From contig CAJZBQ010000014.1 of assembly GCA_914767885.1 (NCBI GenBank), forward strand, positions 806,001 through 870,000: DNA of 64,000 nt, given 5' to 3'. Shown here in pieces: positions 1 through 10,347 of the stretch. Numbering within the stretch: the first letter of the stretch is position 1; the number at the start of each line of letters is the position of its first letter. The translations under genes and the position numbers were made by a program. A model generated the notes under the pieces. That model ran no database searches, was not told where the DNA came from, and saw only the letters and a program-made list of their open reading frames with translations. Source of the DNA: Blepharisma stoltei (Eukaryota > Ciliophora > Heterotrichea > Heterotrichida > Blepharismidae).

Positions 1-254
1 GCTCATGGAGGGGGGAGTTAAATTAACAAAATCATTACTTCCATCAATTTCCTGATAAAGAATCAAATAAACTTAGTCCTTTGGACAAAAGCCATTATAA
101 TTGTTGAAAGCCTTTATTTTTAATTTATTTTCCCTAAAAATCTTATTTTTACCATAATTATAATATCAATTTTGATATTTCACCAAAAATAAGTCTCTCA
201 ATATCTCAATAAAGCAACAAACATTTCATAATCTCATAAATTAAATTTGGATAA

Positions 255-485
255 ATGGGGTGTGGAAAGCATTCGAAGACAAGTCATCAGACTTATGATA
301 AAATCTCTATAAACTTATACGGCAAAAGTTCATGCTCAAAAAAGAAGCAAGGAAAAAACAACTCATTTTCAATACATGAAAAAAGGAAATTGTACTCGAT
401 TAGGATATTCACTCCTGACGTTTTAGGACTTCAAGAGAATCCAGGTGGTTTAGAAAATAATGCAAAGGTTGAGTATAGTATTTAA
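255..485 (+). CDS. MGCG-family small protein 1, predicted acylated
   Basis: A 76-residue ORF with the N terminus MGCGK. Gly2 and Cys3 form a classic N-myristoylation plus palmitoylation site, so membrane attachment is predicted. The C-terminal part holds the basic/aromatic motif KLYSIRIFTPDVLGL, repeated almost unchanged in the genes at 1158 and 1836 and more weakly at 3327. The linker is Ser/Lys-rich and looks unstructured. No domain family was recognised. It is the first of four tandem same-strand paralogs. Realness rests on the paralog-conserved ends around a variable middle. Confidence 0.72.
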   Translation: MGCGKHSKTSHQTYDKISINLYGKSSCSKKKQGKNNSFSIHEKRKLYSIRIFTPDVLGLQENPGGLENNAKVEYSI

Positions 486-1157
486 TCATAACAATTTTGT
501 GTAAATCCTCTATTATTTATATTTTTTGAAATTGAAAGGCAAAAATTTTATTTCGCAAAAATTGCTATTGATTTGCGAATGCGAGATTTAATAGCATAAA
601 ACTAAATGAAATATAAATTTTTACCTTTTCTTACATACAATAGGCAGTATTTGAACACTTCTTTTTTTAATATTTTATTAAGCATGGATATTTATTTCTT
701 ATAATTTAATTTAATATCTTTATCGGCACTGTGAAATACAGAAATATACATTAATTCAGGGAGAATGCTCAATTTTATTTATCAATTTTAAATTCTTTCG
801 CCTAAATTCATGAGAATTAATTAAAAAATGCACCATCGGATCAAATTCCAAAGCTTAAAACGATTTTTAAGCATTAATACAAAAATCTAATTCTAAAAAT
901 AAAATGCCAAATTAAGTAAAATTTTTACCATTACTGTTGATTAAGCCTAATTGTTTTTCTAAATTAAGCTATTTTAAAGGATTTATGACAGTTATATAAA
1001 GCTGCATCGTTAAAATTTTTTAATTTGCATTTTTGCTAGTCTTTTAAAAATTGTTCATTCAGAAAAATAAATAGCCTAATTTATAAGGTCTTAACAGAAA
1101 TTATCATTAAATTAGTTTTCATTAAGTCACCATTTCATAATAAAAAATTCTTCAAAA
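486..1157. other. AT-rich intergenic DNA
   Basis: No coding signal, RNA gene or repeat was recognised between the first two MGCG genes; the stretch is uniformly AT-rich. Confidence 0.5.
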
Positions 1158-1322
1158 ATGGGCTGCGGTCTCTCAAAAGGATCTAAAATATCAGCAAGAA
1201 AAAGAATTGAATTAGTAGAAAAGAAAAGCAAGTATATAATTCGAGTTTTTGGTCCATCTTATATCGGTTTATTTGATGAATCAACGTCTTTGCCTCAGCC
1301 TAACGCTGAGAAAAGTGTGTAA
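1158..1322 (+). CDS. MGCG-family small protein 2
   Basis: A 54-residue ORF starting ATG GGC TGC GGT (MGCGLSKGSK) and ending TAA. The start is fixed by the MGCG signature shared with the neighbours. The C-terminal motif KYIIRVFGPSYIGL corresponds to KLYSIRIFTPDVLGL in gene 1 and RYIIRVFTPDTIGL in gene 3. Acylation at Gly2/Cys3 is inferred. It is the shortest member, with almost no linker, so the family is essentially a lipid anchor plus a conserved 15-residue tail motif. Function unknown. Confidence 0.7.
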   Translation: MGCGLSKGSKISARKRIELVEKKSKYIIRVFGPSYIGLFDESTSLPQPNAEKSV

Positions 1323-1835
1323 CTTTATAATTTTAATGAAAATTTAAAAAGAACTGCTTTAAAAAGATAATATATTAATTTCTGTTAAAATTTTTTATTC
1401 TAACTTGAATTTATAAATCATTACCTAATAATTAGGTAGACCTATAATAATAAAATCTGATTAATATTTTATTTTCTGGTTTGGGTTAATAATTTGAAGT
1501 ATTATCAGAATCTATTGAAATTTATATAAATATGTCAGTTTAATTCGTGAAATAAGTGTCTGTGTAATAATGATAGCCGGAAATTAAAATAAATTGTTTA
1601 TAAGATACCACATTTAACTCTATAATTAATCAGCTAAAATTAAATACACTATCTAAAGCAGCTTGATTGTAGAACATTTATTAATTATCTCAAAATATTT
1701 TTATATAAGGTTTTAATGACGAATATTTAAAATTCAAGGATTTTTAAGAAGAGGAGCTAAGCATGTTTATGATTAAATTATTCGCATTTATTAGCCATTT
1801 TTTTGGCCATTTATATATATAAACTATTATTTAAG
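1323..1835. other. AT-rich intergenic DNA
   Basis: No gene, RNA or repeat was recognised in this spacer of about 510 bp. Confidence 0.5.
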
Positions 1836-2042
1836 ATGGGTTGTGGGATACCAAAACACAAAGGATTACTCGAAAACTCAATGACTTTAAAAAATTATAG
1901 TGCTAGAACAAATCACTTTCAAGAACTTTCAAGTCACATAAAAGATTTGATGCTTAAGAAAAAGAGGAAAAGATACATCATCAGAGTTTTTACCCCTGAT
2001 ACTATAGGGTTAAACGATGATTCAATCACTTTATATAAATAA
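1836..2042 (+). CDS. MGCG-family small protein 3
   Basis: The start is placed at the ATG of MGCGIPKHKG, not at the upstream in-frame ATG at 1803, because all paralogs begin MGCG. The product is 68 residues, with a basic run KKKRKRY followed by IIRVFTPDTIGL, the best copy of the family tail motif. The stop lies directly against a SINE-like repeat that begins at about 2043, so the 3' end of this gene may have been altered by that insertion. Function unknown; membrane association is predicted from the acylation motif. Confidence 0.72.
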   Translation: MGCGIPKHKGLLENSMTLKNYSARTNHFQELSSHIKDLMLKKKRKRYIIRVFTPDTIGLNDDSITLYK

Positions 2043-2410
2043 AATGGCATTCGGTTCAAGTGAAATTAGTTCTGCTAATTTTCTCTCCCTCAAGCAATTT
2101 TATCTATGGGATTAGGCTTTCCTCTGAGAACTTCTGTACAGCAATAGCAGTTTAGCTCTGGGAGATAAGCCGAGGCACTGCTCCAAATACTTCAAGAGAC
2201 TCGAAGTTTACCTCTCAGCACACCTGAGGAAGGGGACCATTATGCGGAACACGCGCAAGAGCTGAGTCAAAGAAGTTAAGGCAACTCAGCCCATCGAAGC
2301 CGGAACGCTATATTTGCTCGTGCCCTGGTGCAACAAAGTGGATCGATCCAGAGGCGTTACGATACGTGGACAAATATGGCGGCAGCTCTGGGAAACGGCT
2401 ACCCTGTAGT
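2043..2410 (+). repeat. SINE-like dispersed repeat, copy A1
   Basis: The first ~230 bp match the element at 41889-42316 closely (both begin AAAATGGCATTCGGTTC), including the shared block GCGGAACACGCGCA. It is much more GC-rich than its surroundings. The two copies diverge in the 3' half. No ORF. The right end is approximate and no clear target duplication is visible at this copy. Confidence 0.65.
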
Positions 2411-3326
2411 GAACGTTAAACATTATAAATTTAATAAGATAAGATTCAATCGCTTTACCGCTGTCAAAATCAAGGTAAAGCGTGTAATTTCACTGATATC
2501 TAATTAAGTTTAAAATCTTTACTTGAAAAATAAATTACTATATATCAAAAATTCCCTATTAAAAACTTGTCCTAATGCTTATGAAAAGACTCATGCTAAT
2601 CTAACTTTCCCCCTTTAAATTATAATAAAATAAAGGCAAATTTTTAGTTTTTGGATATTTTAATCTCCTTAATTTGGGGGTAATTTTTTTTCTTAATTAG
2701 AAAATTTTATAGGTGATATACTTATTTTTGACCTATTTAATGGAAAAATTAAAATTTTAAAAATATTATTTCAATTTATAATTTTTGAATATTTTTTATT
2801 TAAAAATAATAGAAATTTTCGTAAAAAATTATTCACTTTGCTCCTCCTTTGGACCCTGATGCTATTGGCATCTGGTTTGCTTTTAAGCTCCGCCGTTGTG
2901 CTGGTATACTATAGACTTCAGGGAGTATGATTACCTCATAGAAATTCTAAAAAAATAGAATTTCCTGTTAACTTTCACCAAAAGGTCGAACTTGAAATCA
3001 ATTCCCAACTCCTGTGTCGTGCTAGGGATTTGCCAGATAAATCTAGATATTGTTTCAAGCTTATCTGAACCTCCAGTTTACAATTTCTTGTCCTTCCTTC
3101 CCACATGGTAAAAATTTAACCCTAAAAGCTGACTTGGTCTTGGCCTCCGCACTGCTTGAATTTCTTACATATCATTTCTGTCTATTTTTGGATTTTTAAA
3201 GCTTGCCTAATACAAATATGGCAAGCTATGCCTAGATAGATCCATCATATTTAAAATGATTTTCCATATCAGTTTTTCCCTTTTGAAACCAATATAATAT
3301 CTTACATATATTTCATTTGCAACAAA
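2411..3326. other. Intergenic DNA with a GC-richer block
   Basis: 2411-2840 is plain AT-rich DNA. About 2845-3180 is markedly less AT-rich and has no convincing ORF; it resembles the base composition of the SINE-like repeats elsewhere in the window, but I could not match it to a second copy. Confidence 0.4.
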
Positions 3327-3677
3327 ATGGGCTGTGGCCAAATAAAGAATGGACCTCCTTTCACATCTACTTTATTTGAACTTCAACCAAAAGTAATTCT
3401 CCAGCAAAGTACTCCAGACAATGCTTCTGAGCCTTTTAATTGTCAAAATGTTTATCACATTGAAGATCTCAATAATTCGATTCTAAAAGAAAAGATCCGT
3501 GAAGTCAGAGTGAAGCATATTCATTATAACTCACTTGACTTGAATAATGAAATATCCCTTATCAAGGGAAAATACATCGGATTAGTTTCGGTTAAGGATG
3601 CTTTTTTTTCTCAATGCCATGCTCAGTGCATTAAGGACTTCCAAATTACAGATGGGATATTTATTATGCCTATTTAA
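3327..3677 (+). CDS. MGCG-family protein 4 (divergent, longer)
   Basis: A 116-residue ORF starting MGCGQIKNG, with the same Gly2/Cys3 anchor as the three upstream genes. The middle is unrelated and the conserved tail is only loosely recognisable (REVRVKHIHYNSLDL), followed by an extra segment ending GIFIMPI. It sits at the end of the tandem array. Either a diverged family member or an independent protein that uses the same N-terminal anchor. Confidence 0.68.
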   Translation: MGCGQIKNGPPFTSTLFELQPKVILQQSTPDNASEPFNCQNVYHIEDLNNSILKEKIREVRVKHIHYNSLDLNNEISLIKGKYIGLVSVKDAFFSQCHAQCIKDFQITDGIFIMPI

Positions 3678-3736
3678 ATACCCTGTATATATAGTAATTA
3701 TTTTTTATATATAATTGTTGGGAACTTAAATGGTAT

Positions 3737-5125
3737 ATGCTATTAAGTATTTATGCATCAAACCCGTCAATTATCGCAAAATTAAAAGCTTCCCACTCCC
3801 CCCCCTATAAATTGGAACAAAATATCGGTAAAAATTTCCACTTTTTTGGTAAATTAACCCCCCTTTAAATTGGAACAAAATTTAATTTTATAATAAAAAA
3901 AATTATATATAATTTTTATCTAAAAAGTTTTGATATAAGTTAAATGTTTCTTCTTAACTAAAATTAAAAATTTATTTATATCTTGCTCTTTTTTAAAGAA
4001 AAAAGTATAAAGAGCATCTTATTTAAATAAATTTATTATCCTTAATTGGTAAATTTTAAAAAAAAATTAATTTTTATTTTTTAAAAAACTTTCAAAAAAA
4101 TTTTTGTTTTTTTTGATAAAAATGATATTTTTTATTTGGATAGTTTTGATATAAATTCAATAGGAATTTCTTTATAAAATTTCAAAATTTACTTATTTCT
4201 TGCTTTATTTTAAAGAATAGAGTATAAATAACATCCTATTTAAACAAAATTAACACTTTGATCGATAAATTTTCCAAAATTTTTTTTTTTTAATTTTTTT
4301 TATCAATAAAAAATAAAAATTTTTGTGTAAATAATTTTGATACCAATTATTAGTGGCGTATTAACTAATAATGAAAATTTAGTTATATCTTGCTTTGTTT
4401 TAAAGGATAAAGAGTAAATAGCGTTTTATTAAACAAATTTATTGATCTAATTCGATAAGTTTTTGAAATTTTTTTTTTTTAAATTTTTATATTTTTTTAT
4501 AAAAAATTTTATATTGATATTTTTTTTTAAAAAAAAAATTAACCCCCCTTTAAATTGGAACAAAATTTTTAGTTCCAATTTAAAGGGGGGGGGGGAGTCA
4601 GAGTCCTCCATATATCAGTATTAACAAAGAAAGCCTGAGGACAGAATCAAGAAATATTGTGGACGCTTGGGATAATTTTGCGAATAAAATGAAAGAGCTG
4701 AAAGAAACATATGCTGGGATCCCAATTGTAAGGAAAAGAATGCAGCAAGCAAGATTAACGCTGGAGAATTATTTAGTTGAAATTGATAGATCTGATCCTC
4801 CACGAGGGGAGCTAGTAGCTTTACAAATAAACCAAAATTTAGCTGAAGAGGGTATATCAATTATATTCTTTTTAATATAATTTTAATAGAAAATATATAA
4901 TATATAAAGAAATGGTGGGCTTAGTGAAAAGGAATAAATAAGCTGGAAACGGAATCAGATAAGCTTCATGAAGATATTAAAGATTATGTAAAATCAAAGC
5001 TTGATAAAGAAGAAGTCATTAATTTAGGAAAAGAAGCTATTGCGTTAGAAGCTTATGATGGTAATAAAATTTTGCATTCTGTTATAGCTCCGAAATTATG
5101 CATGATCCCATGTTTTTGTATATAA
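3737..5125 (+). CDS. Uncharacterised helical protein, interrupted by two IESs
   Basis: An open frame can be followed from an ATG at 3737 through an insertion at 3796-4600 (rejoining at a shared CA), then residues such as DAWDNFANKMKELKETY and LTLENYLVEIDRSDPPRG, then a second insertion at about 4852-4937, then LETESDKLHEDIKDYVKSKL and KEAIALEAYDGNKILHSVIA. The first in-frame stop after that is at 5123-5125, but the real end could lie beyond another IES. The protein is charged and probably coiled coil. No family recognised. The start is tentative. Confidence 0.4.
3796..4600. mobile_element. MITE-like IES, family B (TTTAAATTGGAACAAAA ends)
   Basis: Ends CTCCCCCCCC...GGGGGGGGAG. The motif TTTAAATTGGAACAAAA occurs as two direct copies at the left end and as a head-to-head hairpin at the right end. 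About 805 bp, the longest of its family here, with a very AT-rich core lacking ORFs. It is flanked by CCA on the left and TCA on the right instead of TA. Confidence 0.8.
4852..4937. mobile_element. Short TA-bounded IES (boundaries approximate)
   Basis: An AT-rich segment with stops in all frames between two coding blocks of the gene above. Removing about 85 bp between TA dinucleotides restores a frame reading EEG-(IN)KLETESDK. Two alternative TA pairs work, so the exact ends are uncertain. Confidence 0.5.
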
Positions 5126-5312
5126 ATAAAATTGTTTATTTAAAAACAATAATTAGTATAAGATTATATAAATATACCTTTCTAGCCTAAATACATTAAA
5201 TTGTTAGAAAATAGGAGGCAAATAATTATTTCTCCAGTAATTCTTATCATTTTTCTGTTAGCTTAAGTGATAATTCAGCTAATTGAAGAATAAATAGTGA
5301 TTTTATAATAAA

Positions 5313-5523
5313 ATGTCTGAATTTTTAGATAAAGCTATGGTGAGTTAAAAAATAGAAAGGCTATTACAAATGCTTAACCAAATGCTATGAGCAAGAGCAT
5401 AAACTGTTTTCCCTTCAAAAAGATGATGACTGCGCACATTATTGCTATGAAGCTATCCAGCCATTAGACAAGCCTAATATTTTAGAAGCATCTGAACAAG
5501 CGAAAGAATTATTAAAAGAATAA
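5313..5523 (+). CDS. Twin-CX3C (small-Tim-like) protein with a 16-nt intron
   Basis: ATG at 5313; the exon MSEFLDKAM is followed by a 16-nt segment at 5340-5355 that begins GTGAG and ends ATAG, the tiny-intron form typical of heterotrich ciliates. Removing it gives KGYYKCLTKCYEQEHKLFSL and then DDDCAHYCYEAI, ending LLKE with TAA at 5521. The two CX3C pairs (CLTKC and CAHYC) are 15 residues apart, the pattern of the small Tim chaperones (Tim8/9/10/13) of the mitochondrial intermembrane space. At about 64 residues it is shorter than usual. Role inferred from the motif only; it could also be the 3' end of a longer interrupted gene. Confidence 0.55.
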
Positions 5524-5615
5524 TCTAAATTTATATTCAATTCTAAGAAAAAATGATAAAAACAAATTTCTATTACTAAATATCATTTATTGTATTATTT
5601 TTATGAAGAAATCAA

Positions 5616-6797
5616 CTATAAAGTTACTGCAAGATGCAAGTGCACGGCCGATGCTAAATGCTCAGCTGTTCCAGACTCAGGAAACATAAAAATCTTCCCA
5701 TTTCTTATAGCCTCTTGGAAACTTTTGCCCATCGTAGAATGCCCACCTTTTAATATAGATGACACTTCTCTTCCTATTGGGCTTCCTTCAATAACTAATA
5801 CAGGCCACCCTGCTTTTATTGCTTTTTCTACCTCCCATAAGCAGTTTGAGTTATCGCCAACTAACACACAAATAGCTCGACATGTAAAAGAGCCTGGACC
5901 TCCTCTTCCTTTTCGAATCCTTTCAATTAAATCGATTTTCAAGGGGACGGTACTGTCCCATCTCATATTGTCTCCTTTGGAGCCTACTATAAATAGATGA
6001 GAATGCCCAGCACTGAGTTCTCCTAGACGGTCACCACTAGAAGCTTTAGTAGGATAGACAATCAATTCTTCAGGGCATACTCCAATTAGCCGAACCTTTT
6101 TGCGAGCGCAGGCTTGTTCGATTCCACTTTTAAGGGGGGAAAAATAACTTTTTTTTATTATTTAAATTAATTCAAATAAAAAATAAATTTTAAAATATAA
6201 TTTTTTTTTATTTTCAATACCCATTTTAAGCCCATTATCTATTATAACTGCATCTGTGCTATATGCAGCTCTAGCAATCCCAATCAAAAGCCTAGCTTTT
6301 TGGTCCCCTTCCGCTCCTGCCAGCATAATAACAGGCAGACTTTCATTTATCCCACATCTTTTCAAAATCTCCCCAAGCTTAATATCCTTACTTCTCGGAT
6401 TCAAAATCCTACACAGTTTTGCTACTTTTCCTCCTGGAAACAACAAATCATTTATAGTTCACGGGGCTTCTCCAGGCTTTTCTTCCTCTTTTTTCTGCGT
6501 AACAAATGTGTGTGGGCCTTCACTTTCGACTGGCACCAATGATGTAGGAGTTACAATATTTTCTTGATATTCTTCTTCTTGCATTCTATTGAGTTTTGAG
6601 CTTTTTTTGGATGTTTCTCTGAGCTCTTCTTTGACTTCTTCTTGGATTTTTTCTTCTAAGGGTTGTAGTAACGAGTTAATGATATTGTCCTTTGGGCTGT
6701 CTGATGATTTTTCTTTAGGTGGAGAAGGAGACCGAGAAGAAGATTTTGACTCTTCTTGGCTTCGTTTGGATTTTGGGTTTGATCTACGAGAATCCAT
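5616..6797 (-). CDS. LSDAT/SLOG (TRPM N-terminal type) protein
   Basis: Starts MDSRRSNPKSKRS with about 100 residues of charged, Ser-rich sequence. One in-frame TGA (EAP-W-TIND) reads as Trp. A Rossmann-like LSDAT_euk region follows: AAYSTDAVIIDNGLKMG, then after a TA-bounded IES KSGIEQACARKKVRLIGVCP, later GGPGSFTCRAICVLVGDNSN and WPVLVIEGSPIGREVSSIL. These match the nucleotide-binding sensor domain at the N terminus of TRPM channels, but no membrane segments follow; the protein ends LHLAVTL with TAG. It may therefore be a soluble SLOG-type nucleotide or ADP-ribose-derivative sensor. The next gene upstream ends about 100 bp away on the same strand. Confidence 0.75.
6133..6219. mobile_element. 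87-bp TA-bounded IES in the LSDAT gene
   Basis: Removing 87 bp between the TA at 6131 and the TA at 6218 joins NGLKMG to KSGIEQACARK, exactly as expected for the LSDAT fold. 87 is a multiple of 3, consistent with the flanking frames. Confidence 0.75.
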
Positions 6798-6896
6798 AAT
6801 TAATACAGTTCAAGGTGTATTTTATAGAAAAAATTTATATGATAAAACTGTAAATAATTCAATAGGGAATAGAATAATTATATAACTGAAAAATAA

Positions 6897-9800
6897 TTAT
6901 GCTAAATTAACGAGACATCTTGCAGCTTGAACTCGTAAAAATTCATTTTTCGTGTTCATGCAATCTATAAGTATTGGCAAGCCATTATTCCTTAAGATGC
7001 TTGAGCGGCAGCTAGATTTGGTCGATAAATTGGCTAAGGCATGACATAGCTCTACCTTTACGATATCAGTTGCATTGGCCATTGCTTGGATTACATGGCT
7101 GACTCCATCACAAATATTGACGTATTCTATCATATTATCAGGCAGCCCATCTATCACATTTTCATTATATTTAGCTAGTGCCTTTGTTTCTGAGTATGCC
7201 AAAGTTTTTGTATAAATCCTTAAGTCTGCAATACATCCAAAAGGCTCATTTCCTGCCTTGCTGTTGCCGAAATACTTCATTGGCTCCATTATATTGACGA
7301 TTTTTATATTTTCTGGCTGATTTTTCCCATCAATTAAAACTTCCATTTTTCCATTGTCAGACCTAAGAACAGCCATATGGTGCCAGCCTTTTTCTAGACT
7401 GTCAATTCCATCCCATAAGGTAATAAAATACCCAGTTTTTTGGTCAAAACTTTTTATTGCGCCTTTATGATAGGCGACCATAGCACCTGCACCTGTTTGC
7501 CCTTGTACAAGAATGCTAACTTTTCTTTTTGATTTGCTTAAAGGCGTCCTGAACCATACAGAAATTGACCAAGCAGGCACAAATGGAATATCCCTAAAAG
7601 AAATGGCGTCTCCTGTTGAAAATTCTTTACCCCAAATGACATAAAGACCTGTATTCTTTTTAAGAGGAGCAATTTCTATAGTCAACTCAGGGACATGCAG
7701 ATTTGCCGCATCTACTGCATAAGTTGAGTCAAATTTAAGCCAAAGTTCAATGTTTTCTGGTCTTGTTGAGAGGTTTATGATAGCTTTTGCAGTTTGACAG
7801 ATTACGCTATCATTTTTATCCTTAAGCAGCATCATAAGCTCATCAATGACTCCATTTCCTACTAATAAATGTCGTATAGAGCCTATGCTTGCTAAGACAC
7901 TTAAAGTCCCTGCTGATCTATTTCTTATATAATGGGAAGGGCTTCTACATTGAGTGCAAACAAATTTAATTTTAGCTTTCATATCAGTTTGAACATATTG
8001 TTCAGGTAAAGCTATACAAGTAACCATGCTAATTTTTATGATTTCCTCTTATTTTATTTACGTAACTCACTTATTAATATTTATTTTGGCACATTGGATA
8101 AGACTTCAGCATACCAAATATAAATGCCAATTGGGACCCTAAAAATAAAATAGGCAAAACATAATACAATTTCTTCAATAATTTCTAACTGTGACGTGCT
8201 GGGCTTAGAAATTCCACACTCCCTAGCGATCTCTTCACGAGATTGGTTAGCTTTCCCTATAAAAAACTCAGCGTAATTAATATCTTGTAACAAAGGTAAA
8301 TAATTGTTACTAATTAATGCCAAAATTAATATGCAAGCTGATTTTTCTTTAATGCTCCTCAATCTTGGGTAAATTTGTAAAAGAATTTTTGAGGAGTTTG
8401 TTTTGCCTAGCTCAGTTTGGACATCTCCTCTGATAACCAATTTTAATAATATACTTAATGCTCTATTTTGCACAACAACACTGGAATCTTGTACAAGAAT
8501 GAGCAGGGGATCTATTAAAGAATGGTAAAGGTCATATAAAGTATATTTTAAGCAGTCTTTAGACAGCTGTTTCAAGGTATAGAAATTTCCCGAGGATGGC
8601 GCTATCTTGCGCCATACTCGGGCAATTCAAAAAGCCGGCCCCACACGGGAATTTGAACCCACGTGTGGGGCCATTTTTGGTATGTGTAAAACATCGACTT
8701 ACACGTACCAAAAATGGCCCCACACGTGGGTTCGATTCCCGTATGGGGCCATTTTTTGAATTGCCCGAGTATGGCGCAAGATATAGCGCCATCCTCGGGC
8801 AATTTCTATATTCACAATTTGAAACTTCCCGCTATTATTTTTCATATCTTTAAAGCCAGAAAAAATATCATTTAGCCAGCCGTGCTTTTTGAAGTAAGCC
8901 AGCTTTTCTTCGTTTAGACATAAAATCAATAGAGCGGCTTTTGCTGAGATAGAAGAAACCTCGTCTTTACTTGTAGAAATTTCTCTGAGACATATTAAAT
9001 CGGCTTTGGTGATTTCTTCTCTACCATTTTCGAAGTTACACATAATCTGGAAACACTGGGTGGCGGAGCATAGAATATCAGGACTTTTACTTGTCAAAAA
9101 GAGTCTAATTTTATCGATGACGTCTTCTTCGATAAATCTAGTGCAAATGTTTTTTTCATCAATTATGATTGCAATGCAGGATAGTACAAGCCTGACCATG
9201 TTTTCAGTAGGTAATTTTTCACTAACTAAGGGTTATTAATAAATTTGATACGAAAAAACTGGCAATTTATAAAACACGGGTTTTATTGTGAAGACCAAAG
9301 GAAAATTGACAATTATTTTTATAAAACATTAGCTATAGGGTTGATAGGAGTAAGCATGATCCCTGATAAAGTCGCTACAATTCCTCTGGTTAAGAATTCT
9401 TTTTTGAATTTCGTAGCCAAGTTTTTAATCCCTATCAGTACTTCTATCTTACTCCCCCTCCCTTTAAATTGAAACAAAATATAGGTAAAATTCCTACTTT
9501 TTTGGGAAATTACCCCCCTTTAAACTGAAACAGAATTTTATTATAATAGAAAATTTTATAGGTAAAAATCATTATTTTATATGTAAATACGTTAATACCC
9601 TATTTAATATGCTTCAAACATATAAGATTTAGAAATTAAACTCTATTTTGTCCAATTGTTATAAATATAATTTACTCAATTTATTGTCTCTTTAAATTTA
9701 TATAATTTATTTTCTATAAAATTTTATCTCTGAAAAAATTTTTATATATAAATTTTTTTATAAAAAAATTTTCTTAAACCCCCTTTAAATTGAAACAAAA

Positions 9801-10347
9801 TTTTTTGTTTCAATTTAAAGGGGGGGGAGTTAGTTTGTGTATCTACAATAGTTGCCGCTAGCACTGCATTAAATGTATATAAAGGGTTCACAGCTTCCAG
9901 TTTCTCCGAGTAGCTTTTATCTTCTGTGCATTTTACCATTATTCGTATAGGTGTTGATATAAATTCTTTAGTATTTGATAACGCCAGATGATTTACTACA
10001 TGTATGATATCGTGAGAAAAAAGCATGTCAAATTTCCCTTTGTCGTCCATCATCAATTCATAAAAGATTTTTATGGATTCACTTTGTATTATGTTGCCTT
10101 GCTCTTCACCAGGTATTTTTGTGTTTAAACAAGCAATTAGTGCGGGGATGCCTTTGACACCGCTGAGCTCTTGGATTGTGTTTTTGCGTTTTTCTGGGTT
10201 ATTCATATCTCGAAGGACCCTGGTGAGGGATTGATGGATAAGTTTGGTCATAGAAAGCCCGGATTGAGATTCAGCTTTGTTGAGCATTATTTGCTGACAA
10301 AGGGCTTCAACTGAGGATTTTTCAGGAGCACTTTTAGTTGTTCCCAT
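6897..10347 (-). CDS. ARM-repeat protein with an internal LamG-like domain
   Basis: Starts MGTTKSAPEKSSVEALCQQI and ends RCLVNLA with TAA. After removal of four IESs (9452-9832, 9229-9323, 8580-8810, 8037-8098) one frame of roughly 890 residues remains. The N-terminal and central parts are helical armadillo/HEAT-like repeats (ELSGVKGIPALIACLN; SPDILCSATQCFQIMCNF; VVVQNRALSILLKLVIRG). Near the C terminus a concanavalin-like LamG domain is inserted (PAWSISVWFRTPLS, WHHMAVLRSDNGKMEVLIDG, FGCIADLRIYTKTLAYSE), followed by more ARM sequence (VKVELCHALANLSTKS). The role is unknown; ARM arrays are scaffolds. No signal peptide is visible, so an intracellular LamG is unusual. Confidence 0.75.
8037..8098. 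mobile_element. 62-bp TA-bounded IES
   Basis: Excision joins AEVL to KISMVTCIAL in frame (62 = 2 mod 3, matching the frame offset of the flanking coding blocks). An intron is less likely because no GT...AG pair of 15-16 nt fits. Confidence 0.6.
8580..8810. mobile_element. 231-bp nested-palindrome IES (GATGGCGC family)
   Basis: The ends are inverted copies of TATAGAAATTTCCCGAGG running into GATGGCGC. Inside lies a second level of palindromes: two copies of a GGCCCCACACG.../...CGTGTGGGGCC hairpin in inverse orientation, one containing GGGTTCGATTCCCG, which resembles a tRNA T-arm/B-box. Removal gives IVN-TLKQLSK in frame. Confidence 0.8.
9229..9323. mobile_element. 95-bp TA-bounded IES
   Basis: Stops in frame; removing 95 bp between TTA copies joins NPIANVL to VSEKLPTENMVRL. 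The frame arithmetic agrees (95 = 2 mod 3). Confidence 0.65.
9452..9832. mobile_element. MITE-like IES, family B
   Basis: TTA-flanked; CTCCCCCTCC end with two direct TTTAAATTGAAACAAAA-type motifs on the left and the head-to-head hairpin on the right ending GGGGGGGAG. 381 bp, a multiple of 3; excision joins DTQT to KIEVLIGIKNLATKF. Confidence 0.85.

Noticed and set aside
3732-3746. A 15-nt GT...AG intron (GTATATGCTATTAAG)
   Set aside because: Length and ends fit, but splicing it leads to an early stop after the family B element is removed; the unspliced frame works better.
4621-4860. 79-residue minus ORF
   Set aside because: Antisense to a charged helical coding block on the + strand that continues across two insertions.
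5590-6000. 136-residue + ORF
   Set aside because: Antisense shadow of the LSDAT gene, whose minus-strand frame has family conservation and crosses an IES consistently.
8700-8760. Possible tRNA gene (GGTTCGATTCCCG)
   Set aside because: Only a T-arm-like piece inside the palindromic IES; no acceptor, D or anticodon arms.
8559-8853. Overlapping ORFs on both strands around 8.6-8.85 kb
   Set aside because: Both strands give similar proteins because the DNA is a large palindrome; this is an IES, not a gene.
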